6,931 nt of DNA, taken from Caldimicrobium thiodismutans. GTDB taxonomy: Bacteria > Desulfobacterota > Thermodesulfobacteria > Thermodesulfobacteriales > Thermodesulfobacteriaceae. The stretch covers positions 1 to 6,931 of the forward strand of contig PNIE01000042.1 in the NCBI GenBank assembly GCA_002877875.1, written 5' to 3'. This document shows positions 1 through 6,931 of the stretch, piece by piece (positions within the stretch are counted from its first letter, which is position 1; the number at the start of each line of letters is the position of its first letter). The notes below the pieces were generated by a model. The model was not told the origin of the DNA. It searched no databases and worked only from the letters and a program-made list of their open reading frames with translations. Made by a program: the position numbers and the translations under genes.

Positions 1-2
1 AT

Positions 3-1118
3 ATGCTTAGAGAAGAAGTAATAAAAGAATTTGAGAAGGCCAAAATTCTCCTTTTAAAAATTGGAAGTGCTGTTATTACCAAAGATGATGAAGGCTTAAA
101 TTATCAAATTCTCTCCCATATTGCCTATGAGGTTCAAAGATTTTACCGGAGTGGAAAAAAGGTTTTGCTCGTCTCTTCTGGAGCTATAGCTTGTGGTAGA
201 GCCAAGCTTAAAATTTATAAAAAACCGCTCTCTTTAAATGAAAAACAAGCCCTTGCTGCCTGTGGCCAAGCAGATCTCATTCACGCTTATGAAGAAGTCT
301 TTTCTCAATATGGGTTAAAGGTAGCCCAAATTCTTCTCACCTCAGAGGATCTCTCCCTTAGGCAGCGCTATCTCAATGCCAAAAAAACAATGCAGACCTT
401 ACTTAATTGGGGTATTATTCCTGTAATTAACGAAAATGATACTGTCTCCACAGAGGAGATTAGATTTAGTGACAATGATATTTTGTCAGGACTTGTAGCT
501 CTGGCTCTACCTGCTGAGGCTTTGATAATTCTCTCTGATATTGATTCTTTATATAAAGAAGACCCAAGGGTTAATCCTAAGGCTGAGAGGGTTGCCTATG
601 TTGAGGAAATAACCCTAGAAATTATGAAGATGGCGGGATGCAAACCAGGAAAACTTGGAAGAGGAGGTATGTATTCTAAACTTCTTACAGCTCAGATGGT
701 CACCTCTGCAGGAATTCCTATGGCAATCTTACCTGGAAGGACTCCTCTTGTTCTTGAAAAGTTTTTTAGTTATGAGGATATTGGAACTGTTTTTGCTCCT
801 AAGAAAAGAACTCTTTCTATGAGAAAATTGTGGATTAAGTATTATTTAAAACCTGAAGGAAGGCTTTATCTCGATGAAGGAGCTGTTAAGGCTCTTTGTC
901 TTGCAGGAAAGAGTCTTCTTATAGGAGGCATTAAAAGGGTTGAAGGGGATTTTGGAAAGGGAGCCTGTGTTGAATGCATAGGAGAAAATGAAAAGGCTGT
1001 GGCAAAGGGGCTTATCAATTATTCCTCTCATGAACTTAAAAAATTTCTTGAAAATTCCTCAAAGCCTGAAAAGGAAATCATTCACAGAGATAATCTCGTA
1101 ATCCTTGACCAAGTATAA
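3..1118 (+). CDS. proB: Glutamate 5-kinase (gamma-glutamyl kinase) with C-terminal PUA domain
   Basis: This cytoplasmic enzyme phosphorylates L-glutamate with ATP to gamma-glutamyl phosphate, the first step of proline biosynthesis; ProA then reduces the product. The 371-residue protein has the usual length of the two-domain form. The amino acid kinase domain covers about residues 12-260: the KIGS loop at 19-22, VSSGAIACG at 57-65, INENDTV at 142-148 (glutamate-binding region), FSDND at 155-159, and GRGGM with Lys226 at 219-226. Family members usually show GTGGM here, so Arg220 replaces Thr. The PUA domain (about 275-355) contains LDEGAVKAL, VEGDFGKG and GLINYSSHEL, and the protein ends with the typical IHRDNLVIL. 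The ATG lies two bases from the window edge, so an upstream start and its ribosome binding site cannot be judged, although the N-terminus already has the normal length before the first strand. The TAA is followed after 31 bases by the sensor kinase. ProA is not in view. Feedback inhibition by proline is typical of the family but not visible here. Confidence 0.96.
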   Translation: MLREEVIKEFEKAKILLLKIGSAVITKDDEGLNYQILSHIAYEVQRFYRSGKKVLLVSSGAIACGRAKLKIYKKPLSLNEKQALAACGQADLIHAYEEVFSQYGLKVAQILLTSEDLSLRQRYLNAKKTMQTLLNWGIIPVINENDTVSTEEIRFSDNDILSGLVALALPAEALIILSDIDSLYKEDPRVNPKAERVAYVEEITLEIMKMAGCKPGKLGRGGMYSKLLTAQMVTSAGIPMAILPGRTPLVLEKFFSYEDIGTVFAPKKRTLSMRKLWIKYYLKPEGRLYLDEGAVKALCLAGKSLLIGGIKRVEGDFGKGACVECIGENEKAVAKGLINYSSHELKKFLENSSKPEKEIIHRDNLVILDQV

Positions 1119-1132
1119 AGATTTTTTATAAT
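1105..1132 (+). promoter_or_regulatory. Candidate sigma-70-type promoter for the sensor kinase gene
   Basis: TTGACC at 1105-1110 matches the -35 consensus in five of six bases, and TATAAT at 1127-1132 matches the -10 consensus exactly, with a 16 bp spacer. The -35 lies in the last codons of proB and the -10 in the gap. Transcription would start around 1136-1140, leaving a 5' untranslated region of only about 10-14 bases that begins at or just before the ribosome binding site. In AT-rich DNA such hexamers also arise by chance, so this is a candidate. It would uncouple the kinase, and perhaps dnaE, from proB transcription. Confidence 0.45.
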
Positions 1133-1138
1133 TTTATT

Positions 1139-1143
1139 GGTGA
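1139..1143 (+). promoter_or_regulatory. Ribosome binding site deciding the TTG start of the sensor kinase
   Basis: GGTGA pairs with the UCACC part of the usual 16S rRNA 3' end and sits six bases before the TTG at 1150. An in-frame TGA at 1141 lies inside this site, so no longer N-terminus is possible. No other ATG, GTG or TTG occurs in frame until well inside the periplasmic domain. The TTG is therefore essentially forced as the start. Confidence 0.75.
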
Positions 1144-1149
1144 AGTGCC

Positions 1150-3678
1150 TTGAGATTTCTTAACAAACTATTTTTTATTTTTTTCTTTTTATTTTTCTTT
1201 TTTTCAATATCTCCTCTTTATGCTTTTAAGGAGAGACAATCTAAAGATACGCACTTTTATACTTTTGGTATTCTTGCCAAAAGAGGAGAAGAAATTGAAA
1301 AAAACCGCTTTTATAAATTAAAGCTTTATTTAGAAAAAAAACTTCCTTATAAAATTAAGTTTGAATTCTTACCCTTTGAAGAACTTAAAAACAAAGCCCT
1401 TTCTGGAAAATTAAATTTTATTTTAACTAATCCTTACCAAGCTATAACTATTAAGGAACTGGCTTTAAAAAAAACCCCTCCTAAAAGTTATAGAATAATT
1501 CTAAGTCTTGGACAGCTTGAAGATGGAGGCTATTATCCCTTTTTTGGAGGAGTAATTTTTACCAGAAAGGACAGTTCTATTAATTCCTTGCTTGACATAA
1601 AAGGACAAACCTTTGGGGCTGTTAATCCTGACTCCTTAGGTGGTTATCTTATAGCTCTCTATGAACTTTATAAAAAGGGAATTTATGAAAAGGATATTAA
1701 ACCCAAGTTTTATGGCACCCATGATGAGGTTGTTAGAGCAGTCTTAAGGGGAGAAGTTTCTGTAGGAACAGTTAGAACAGGTATTTTTGAAAGGATGGCT
1801 AAAACAGGTGAAATTTCTTTAAAAGACTTTAAAATACTCAATCAGAAATTTTATCCTCAATTTCCTCTAATTATAAGTTCTGATCTTTATCCTGAATGGC
1901 CAGTTCTTGCTCTTGAAGGAACGCAAGAAGAGGTAATTAAGTCCCTTGCGCAAGCTTTACTGGCTATTCCAAATGATAGCGAGATTGCTAAGTCTATTGA
2001 GGGAATTTTTTATCTTCCCTTTGATTATTCTCCTATCAATCAAATTCTTTTTGAATTAATGAAAGGCCCCTATGTAGAACTTAGAGAGGCTTATTTTAAA
2101 AGATTTAAGGAAAAATATTTGCCTTATGTTATGGCTCTTCTTATTGTTTTTATAATGTTTCTTAGTCTTTTAGCTTATATATTTTATCAAAGAAACAGAC
2201 TTTTAAGCCTAACCAAGGCAGAGCTTGAAAAAGAAAAGGCCTTTCTTGATACGGTTTTACGACATACTGATTTTATGGTTTTCTTTCTTGATAAAGAGGG
2301 AAGACCTATCTGGGCTAATCAAAAAGGGGAAAGTATTTGTCTTGATGATGGGAAGCCTGAAGCCATTTGGAACCTATGCCCAACCCTTGAGAGAATATCC
2401 ACCTTTAGAGAATTTTTTGAAAGAGCTATCACCTCCGATGAGCCTATAAATTTTGTTGAAACCATTGAAGAGGAAGATATGGAAAAAACCTACGAAGGGG
2501 AATTAATATCCATAAAAAAGGGTAAAGAAATTAAAGGAATTATCTTCTTTTTAAGGGATATTACTGAGAAAGTGATTATGGAAAAGCAAAAGTTATACCT
2601 CGAGAAACTCAATGTTTTAAAAAATATTGCAGGTGGCCTTGCCCATGATTTTAATAATAAGCTCCTTGCTGTAATGAATCAGCTTGAACTTATTAAGACT
2701 AAACTTAAAAAGAGAAGGCTTCCAAGGGAGGTGGAAAACCTTTTTGTAGATCTTCAAAATAGCCTTTTAAATATGAAAATTCTTGGAAGAGAACTCTTGA
2801 CCCTTGTAAGAGGAGAGGCCCCCCAAAAGGAAAAGGCTAATATAATTGATTTTGTTAAAGATTATACTGCCCTTACCCTTGCAGGGAAGGAAAATTATGA
2901 AGTTTTTTATGAAATTGAAGCACCCATCCCTCTTGTTGAAATTGATAAAGAGCTATTTTCTATTATGTGGATGAATCTTATACTTAACGCTGTTGAAGCT
3001 ATGCCTAAAGGTGGAAAAATAACCATTGGTATAAAACCTTATTTCCAAAATCATCAAAAATGGGTAGAGCTTTCTATTAAAGATGAAGGCCAAGGTATTT
3101 CTTCTAAATATCTGGATAAGATCTTTGATCCCTTCTTTACTACTAAACCAGGTGGAAGTGGTCTTGGCTTATACATAGTAAAGGAAGTAGTTAAGGCCCA
3201 TAACGGAGAAATTAAAGTAGAAACTGAAGAGGGAAAGGGTACTACTTTTAAAATCTTTCTTCCAGCTCTGGAAAAGGAGATCTTAATTACCAAACCTGAA
3301 AAAGAAAAAGGAGAAAAAAGACTCCTTCTTATGGATGACGATGATTTGATCAGAAATACCCTCAAAGAGCTTCTTGAACATTTTGATTATAAGGTAGAAA
3401 CTGCCCCAGATGGGGAAACAGCCTTAAAAATTTTTACCCAAGCCTTAATGGAAAACCACTCCTTTGACTATGTTATTCTTAACTTAATTGTCCCTGGAAA
3501 GTTGAATGGTTTTGAGACCTATCAAAAAATGAAAGCTCTTGATCCGAATTTAAAAGCCATTTTAATCAGTGGCTACTTTGAAGAACCTATTATGCTAAAT
3601 TATAAAGAATTTGGTTTAAAAGGCGCCCTTATCAAACCCTTTACTATTCAACAACTTCTTGATCTATTACAGGACTAA
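1150..3678 (+). CDS. Membrane hybrid sensor histidine kinase: PhnD/TtrS-like sensor, PAS, kinase, receiver lacking its Asp
   Basis: This 842-residue protein is an inner-membrane two-component sensor. Domains in order: signal peptide or N-terminal membrane segment (1-25, ten Phe, ending PLYA); a periplasmic PhnD-like binding domain (about 36-295) with LTNPYQ at 92-97, FGAVNPDSLGGY at 155-166, GTVRT at 206-210 and YPEWP at 247-251; a transmembrane helix (about 324-347); a PAS-like domain (about 362-472); a dimerisation/phosphoacceptor domain with HDFNN and His499; an ATPase domain with Asn613, DEGQG at 645-649, FDPFFTT at 659-665 and GSGLGL at 669-674; a Lys/Glu-rich linker; and a receiver domain (about 724-842). 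The receiver keeps Asp729/Asp730, Ser807 and Lys829, but the expected phosphoacceptor Asp is Asn778 (AAC). The sensor type is shared with TtrS and ThsS, which detect tetrathionate and thiosulfate, and with phosphate/phosphonate binding proteins; the ligand here is unknown. It contains no Cys. No cognate regulator is in the window. The start is TTG at 1150. Confidence 0.93.
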   Translation: MRFLNKLFFIFFFLFFFFSISPLYAFKERQSKDTHFYTFGILAKRGEEIEKNRFYKLKLYLEKKLPYKIKFEFLPFEELKNKALSGKLNFILTNPYQAITIKELALKKTPPKSYRIILSLGQLEDGGYYPFFGGVIFTRKDSSINSLLDIKGQTFGAVNPDSLGGYLIALYELYKKGIYEKDIKPKFYGTHDEVVRAVLRGEVSVGTVRTGIFERMAKTGEISLKDFKILNQKFYPQFPLIISSDLYPEWPVLALEGTQEEVIKSLAQALLAIPNDSEIAKSIEGIFYLPFDYSPINQILFELMKGPYVELREAYFKRFKEKYLPYVMALLIVFIMFLSLLAYIFYQRNRLLSLTKAELEKEKAFLDTVLRHTDFMVFFLDKEGRPIWANQKGESICLDDGKPEAIWNLCPTLERISTFREFFERAITSDEPINFVETIEEEDMEKTYEGELISIKKGKEIKGIIFFLRDITEKVIMEKQKLYLEKLNVLKNIAGGLAHDFNNKLLAVMNQLELIKTKLKKRRLPREVENLFVDLQNSLLNMKILGRELLTLVRGEAPQKEKANIIDFVKDYTALTLAGKENYEVFYEIEAPIPLVEIDKELFSIMWMNLILNAVEAMPKGGKITIGIKPYFQNHQKWVELSIKDEGQGISSKYLDKIFDPFFTTKPGGSGLGLYIVKEVVKAHNGEIKVETEEGKGTTFKIFLPALEKEILITKPEKEKGEKRLLLMDDDDLIRNTLKELLEHFDYKVETAPDGETALKIFTQALMENHSFDYVILNLIVPGKLNGFETYQKMKALDPNLKAILISGYFEEPIMLNYKEFGLKGALIKPFTIQQLLDLLQD

Positions 3679-3684
3679 TTTTTT

Positions 3685-3694
3685 AGGGGGGTGA
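3685..3694 (+). promoter_or_regulatory. Strong ribosome binding site of dnaE
   Basis: AGGGGGGTGA lies eight bases before the ATG at 3703 and is the longest G-rich anti-Shine-Dalgarno match in the window. An in-frame GTG at 3691 could in principle start translation four codons earlier, but it is embedded in this site and would leave no ribosome binding site at good spacing. The ATG also puts the PHP motif HLHVH at the usual distance from the N-terminus. No convincing promoter was seen in the 24-base gap, so co-transcription with the kinase is likely. Confidence 0.7.
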
Positions 3695-3702
3695 AGGCTT
3701 TT

Positions 3703-6700
3703 ATGGCTGAATTTGTCCATCTTCATGTGCATACTGAGTGGAGCCTTCTTGATGGAGCAATAAGGATTGAGGATTTAGTGAAAAAACTTAAAGAATACAA
3801 GATGCCAGGGTGCGCTATAACCGATCACGGAACACTATACGGATTAATTCATTTTTACAGCAAACTTAAGGCCGAAGAACTTAAACCCATCTTGGGATGC
3901 GAGTTTTATGTAGCTGAGGGTTCTCGTTTTCACAAAAAGACTTCTCGAAGAGGAGAGGCTGGAACCCATCTTATCCTCTTAGCCAAAAATGAAGAAGGTT
4001 ATAAAAATTTAATAAAACTGGGATCTAAGGCCTATCTTGAGGGCTTTTATTATAGGCCAAGAATTGATAAAGAACTGTTAAAAGAGTATCACCAAGGTTT
4101 GATCTGTCTTACGGCCTGTTTAGAGGGGGAAATACCCCAGCTTATTCTTCAAGGTGAGATTGATAAAGCCATTGAAGTAGCCAAATTTTATAAAGAACTT
4201 TTTGGTGAGGATTTTTATCTCGAACTACAAGTTAATGGACTTCCTGAGCAAGAAAAGGTAAATGAAAGCCTTCTTGAAATAGGTGAAAAGCTTAAAATAA
4301 AAGCTGTAGGAACTGCGGATTGTCATTACCTTAATAAGGAGGATGCCTTTGCCCATGAAGTTTTGCTCTGTATTCAAACTGGAAAGACCTTAAACGATCC
4401 AGACCGTTTTCGTTTCAATACAGATCAGCTTTATCTTACAAGCCCTGAAGAAATGGAAGAGCGTTTTAAAAATTATCCAAAGGAAATCCTTGAAAATACT
4501 CTTGAGGTCTTTGAAAAAGTTAATTTAGAACTGAAACTTGGAGAACCTCTTTTTCCCAGGGCTAAAGTGCCCTCTAACTATACCGAGAAAGAATATTTTC
4601 TCCACAAGGCAAGAGAGGGACTTAAGAAGCGTTTGGAAGAATTAAAGAAAAAAGGGGCTCTTTATACTGATGAAAAAGAATACTTCGAAAGACTTGAGAT
4701 GGAGCTTGAAGTTATTATAGAGAAAGGATACGCAGGCTATTTTCTTATTGTGGCTGATTTTTGTGAATGGGCAAGATCTCAAGGGATTCCGGTTGGGCCT
4801 GGAAGAGGATCAGCTGCAGGAGCTTTAACCAGTTATGCTTTAGGGATTACCAATCTTGATCCCATAAGATTGGGGCTTCTTTTTGAGAGATTTTTAAATA
4901 AGGAAAGACCCAGTCTTCCTGATATAGATGTAGATTTTTGTATGGAAGGAAGGGATAAGGTTATAGATTATGTAGCTAAGACTTATGGAGAGAGAAATAT
5001 AGCCAAGATTGCTACCTTTGGTCAATTAAAGGCTCGTCAAGTCATTCGAGATGTAGGAAGAGCCTTAGGCTTTAAACCCAAAGAAATAGATCCCATAGCT
5101 AAGCTTATAACTCCTGGGCCTGAGGTGAAACTTTCTGAAGAAATAAAAAGAGAGGACCTTCAGGAACTCATTAATAAGCATCCTAAATTAAAAGAACTTT
5201 TTGATTTAGCCTTAAAACTTGAGGGGCTTCCAAGACATGCCAGCCAGCACGCAGCTGGAGTAATCATTAGCCCTATCCCTATAGATGAAATAGCTCCTGT
5301 TATGAAAGGAGAGGAAGATGAAATAGTAGTTCAATTTGATATGAAAGCCTGTGAAACTATAGGCTTAATAAAATTTGACTTTTTGGGCTTAAAAACCCTT
5401 ACCATCATTGATAATACCCTTAAAGCTATAAAAGAATATGAAGGTATTGAGCTTGATATTAATGCTATTCCACTTGATGATCCCAAAACTTTTAAACTTC
5501 TGCAGGAGGGAGAGACTGACGGAGTATTTCAACTGGAATCTGAGGGGATGAAGGACTTATTAAGAAGACTTAAGCCCACGGAATTTAATGATCTTATTGC
5601 AGTCCTTGCCCTCTATAGACCTGGTCCTCTTGAAGGAGGGCTAGTAGACCAATACATAGAAACTAAACATGGAAAGAGAAAGCCCGAATATCTCCATCCC
5701 CTTCTTGAACCTATCCTGAAGGAGACCTATGGAGTTATCGTTTACCAGGAACAGGTTATGGAAATAGCTCGAGCCTTTGCAGGTTATACCCTTGGAGAAG
5801 CTGATCTTCTCCGCCGAGCTATGGGAAAAAAAGATAAAGAACTTATGCAGCAGTTAAAAGAGGATTTTGTGAAGAGATCTGTCGAAAGATTGATTCCTAA
5901 AGAAATAGCAGAAAAGGTCTTTGATCTTATGGAGAAATTCGCAGAATACGGCTTTAATAAAAGTCATTCTGCTGCCTATGCTTTGCTTTCTTATCAAACA
6001 GCCTATCTAAAGGCCCATTATCCTGTATATTTCTTAGCCTCCATTCTTACTTATGAAATTAACAAAAGCGAGGAAGTAAGTAAATATTTGACTTTGGCTG
6101 AAAGAATGGGAATTCCTATTCTATCTCCTGACATAAATCTTAGTGGAGCTGGCTTTTCTGTGGAGAATGGTGCTATACGAATTGGCCTTCAGGCTATAAA
6201 AAATGTTGGAGAAGAAGCTGTTCAAGAAATTATTCGAAAAAGACCCTATAAAGACTTTATTGACTTTTGTCAAAAGGTAGATAGAGAAAAGGTAAACAAA
6301 AAAACCATAGAGGCTCTTATAAAGGCTGGAGCCTTTGACAGCTTAGAACCAAATCGAGCTAAACTCTTACATAACTTACCTACCATTCTTTCCTTTACCC
6401 AGGAAAGCAAAGGAGCATCGCTCTTTGGTCAACCAAGCCTTCTTAAACTGGATATCTTTAACTCTCTTAAACTTGAAGAGGTTCCAGAGTGGACTTTTGA
6501 AGAAAAGCTCAATTTTGAAAAACAAGCCCTGGGCTTCTTCCTCTCAGACCACCCTTTAAGGAAATATAGAAGCCTTGTTGAAATCTTTACTCCCTACAAC
6601 TTGGAAAATATTAAAAAAGAAAATATTTCTGATAAAATTATCTTATGTGCCCTAATTTCTGAAATAAAACTTAAAACTACCAGAAGCGGAAACAAAATAG

Positions 6701-6931
6701 CTCTTCTTAAGCTTGAAGATGAATTTGCCATAGGAAAGGCCTTAATTTTTCCTGATATCTATAAAGAAAAAATGAACTTAATTAAAGAATCCTCTATTCT
6801 CTGGTTTAAGGGAGAACTTGATACAGAGGAAGAAAACTACACTTTCATAGTGGAAGATTTAAAACCTTTAGAAGATCTCTCTTTCTTTAAAGAGGGTTAT
6901 TTTAAACTTTACCTTAAGAGTGATAATCTCC
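3703..6931 (+). CDS. dnaE: DNA polymerase III alpha subunit (3' end cut by window edge)
   Basis: This is the catalytic subunit of the replicative DNA polymerase, which extends both strands at the fork with the sliding clamp and clamp loader. The frame is open for 1076 codons to the window end; most DnaE1 proteins have about 1150, so roughly the last 80 are missing. The PHP domain (about 4-280) keeps the likely metal ligands: HLHVH (His8, His10), Asp17, TDHG (His42), Glu67, His89, Cys139 and DCH (Asp206, His208). In the palm, PGRGSAAG is at 366-373 and PDIDVDF carries catalytic Asp407 and Asp409; the third, Asp559, is in IKFDFLG. Later motifs are VYQEQVM, RRAMGKK (about 704-710), YGFNKSHSAAYA (749-760), a helix-hairpin-helix region from about 827 (GLQAIKNVGEEAV) and an OB fold at about 970-1055. 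Order and length fit DnaE1 rather than PolC; no intein is present. The internal clamp-binding site appears as GASLF at 904-908, lacking the usual Gln. The tau-binding C-terminus is not in view. Confidence 0.97.
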   Translation, partial: MAEFVHLHVHTEWSLLDGAIRIEDLVKKLKEYKMPGCAITDHGTLYGLIHFYSKLKAEELKPILGCEFYVAEGSRFHKKTSRRGEAGTHLILLAKNEEGYKNLIKLGSKAYLEGFYYRPRIDKELLKEYHQGLICLTACLEGEIPQLILQGEIDKAIEVAKFYKELFGEDFYLELQVNGLPEQEKVNESLLEIGEKLKIKAVGTADCHYLNKEDAFAHEVLLCIQTGKTLNDPDRFRFNTDQLYLTSPEEMEERFKNYPKEILENTLEVFEKVNLELKLGEPLFPRAKVPSNYTEKEYFLHKAREGLKKRLEELKKKGALYTDEKEYFERLEMELEVIIEKGYAGYFLIVADFCEWARSQGIPVGPGRGSAAGALTSYALGITNLDPIRLGLLFERFLNKERPSLPDIDVDFCMEGRDKVIDYVAKTYGERNIAKIATFGQLKARQVIRDVGRALGFKPKEIDPIAKLITPGPEVKLSEEIKREDLQELINKHPKLKELFDLALKLEGLPRHASQHAAGVIISPIPIDEIAPVMKGEEDEIVVQFDMKACETIGLIKFDFLGLKTLTIIDNTLKAIKEYEGIELDINAIPLDDPKTFKLLQEGETDGVFQLESEGMKDLLRRLKPTEFNDLIAVLALYRPGPLEGGLVDQYIETKHGKRKPEYLHPLLEPILKETYGVIVYQEQVMEIARAFAGYTLGEADLLRRAMGKKDKELMQQLKEDFVKRSVERLIPKEIAEKVFDLMEKFAEYGFNKSHSAAYALLSYQTAYLKAHYPVYFLASILTYEINKSEEVSKYLTLAERMGIPILSPDINLSGAGFSVENGAIRIGLQAIKNVGEEAVQEIIRKRPYKDFIDFCQKVDREKVNKKTIEALIKAGAFDSLEPNRAKLLHNLPTILSFTQESKGASLFGQPSLLKLDIFNSLKLEEVPEWTFEEKLNFEKQALGFFLSDHPLRKYRSLVEIFTPYNLENIKKENISDKIILCALISEIKLKTTRSGNKIALLKLEDEFAIGKALIFPDIYKEKMNLIKESSILWFKGELDTEEENYTFIVEDLKPLEDLSFFKEGYFKLYLKSDNL

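Noticed and set aside
846..1031. 61-codon open frame on the minus strand within proB
   Set aside because: It lies wholly inside the well-supported PUA-coding part of proB, has no recognisable domain and is an antisense shadow.
1171..1204. T-rich tract as an intrinsic terminator after proB
   Set aside because: No GC-rich stem precedes it and the tract lies inside the next coding sequence.
2225..2449. 74-codon open frame on the + strand within the kinase gene
   Set aside because: It overlaps the PAS-coding region in another frame and shows no family resemblance.
3054..3365. 103-codon open frame on the minus strand within the kinase gene
   Set aside because: It is opposite the conserved ATPase and receiver coding sequence; the Ser/Pro/Phe-rich product looks like antisense of Lys/Glu-rich codons.
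3691..3693. GTG as the dnaE start
   Set aside because: It is in frame but part of the Shine-Dalgarno sequence; the ATG at 3703 has proper spacing and gives the usual N-terminus.
3676..3705. Kinase and dnaE are in the same reading frame, separated by a single TAA, suggesting a possible read-through fusion
   Set aside because: dnaE has its own strong ribosome binding site and a normal N-terminus, and nothing around the TAA suggests recoding; one-in-three chance of sharing a frame.

Overview
The window holds three genes on the + strand, all read in the same direction and closely packed (31 and 24 bases between them): proB (glutamate 5-kinase, complete or nearly so at its 5' end), a membrane-bound hybrid sensor histidine kinase, and dnaE (replicative DNA polymerase III alpha subunit), which runs off the right edge. 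The dnaE reading frame stays open for 1076 codons to the last base, with no stop inside the window.

The DNA is AT-rich. Arginine is mostly AGA/AGG, isoleucine often ATA, and the proteins are rich in Lys, Glu and Ile. This, with a hybrid kinase of a type common in sulfur- and sulfate-metabolising lineages, suggests a thermophilic low-GC bacterium, perhaps of the Thermodesulfobacteriota. That placement is an inference from style, not from a search. Both internal genes have GGTGA-type ribosome binding sites, fitting a standard bacterial 16S 3' end.

Layout: 3-1118 proB with a C-terminal PUA domain. At its 3' end and in the following gap (1105-1132) lies a good candidate sigma-70-type promoter, TTGACC-16 bp-TATAAT, which would start a transcript almost directly at the ribosome binding site of the next gene. 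1150-3678 is the sensor kinase: signal peptide, PhnD-like/TtrS-like periplasmic binding domain, transmembrane helix, PAS-like domain, HDFNN-type dimerisation/phosphoacceptor domain, ATPase domain and a C-terminal receiver domain. From 3703 is dnaE with PHP domain, catalytic palm, fingers, HhH and OB-fold regions; only the extreme C-terminus is missing.

The genes do not form one pathway: proline biosynthesis, signal sensing and chromosome replication. The most notable point is the sensor kinase. Its kinase core looks intact, but the receiver has Asn where the phosphoacceptor Asp is expected, and its input domain resembles that of tetrathionate/thiosulfate sensors. No response regulator or transporter partner lies in the window. 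No RNA genes, mobile elements, CRISPR arrays or notable repeats were seen, and no intergenic stretch is longer than 31 bases.
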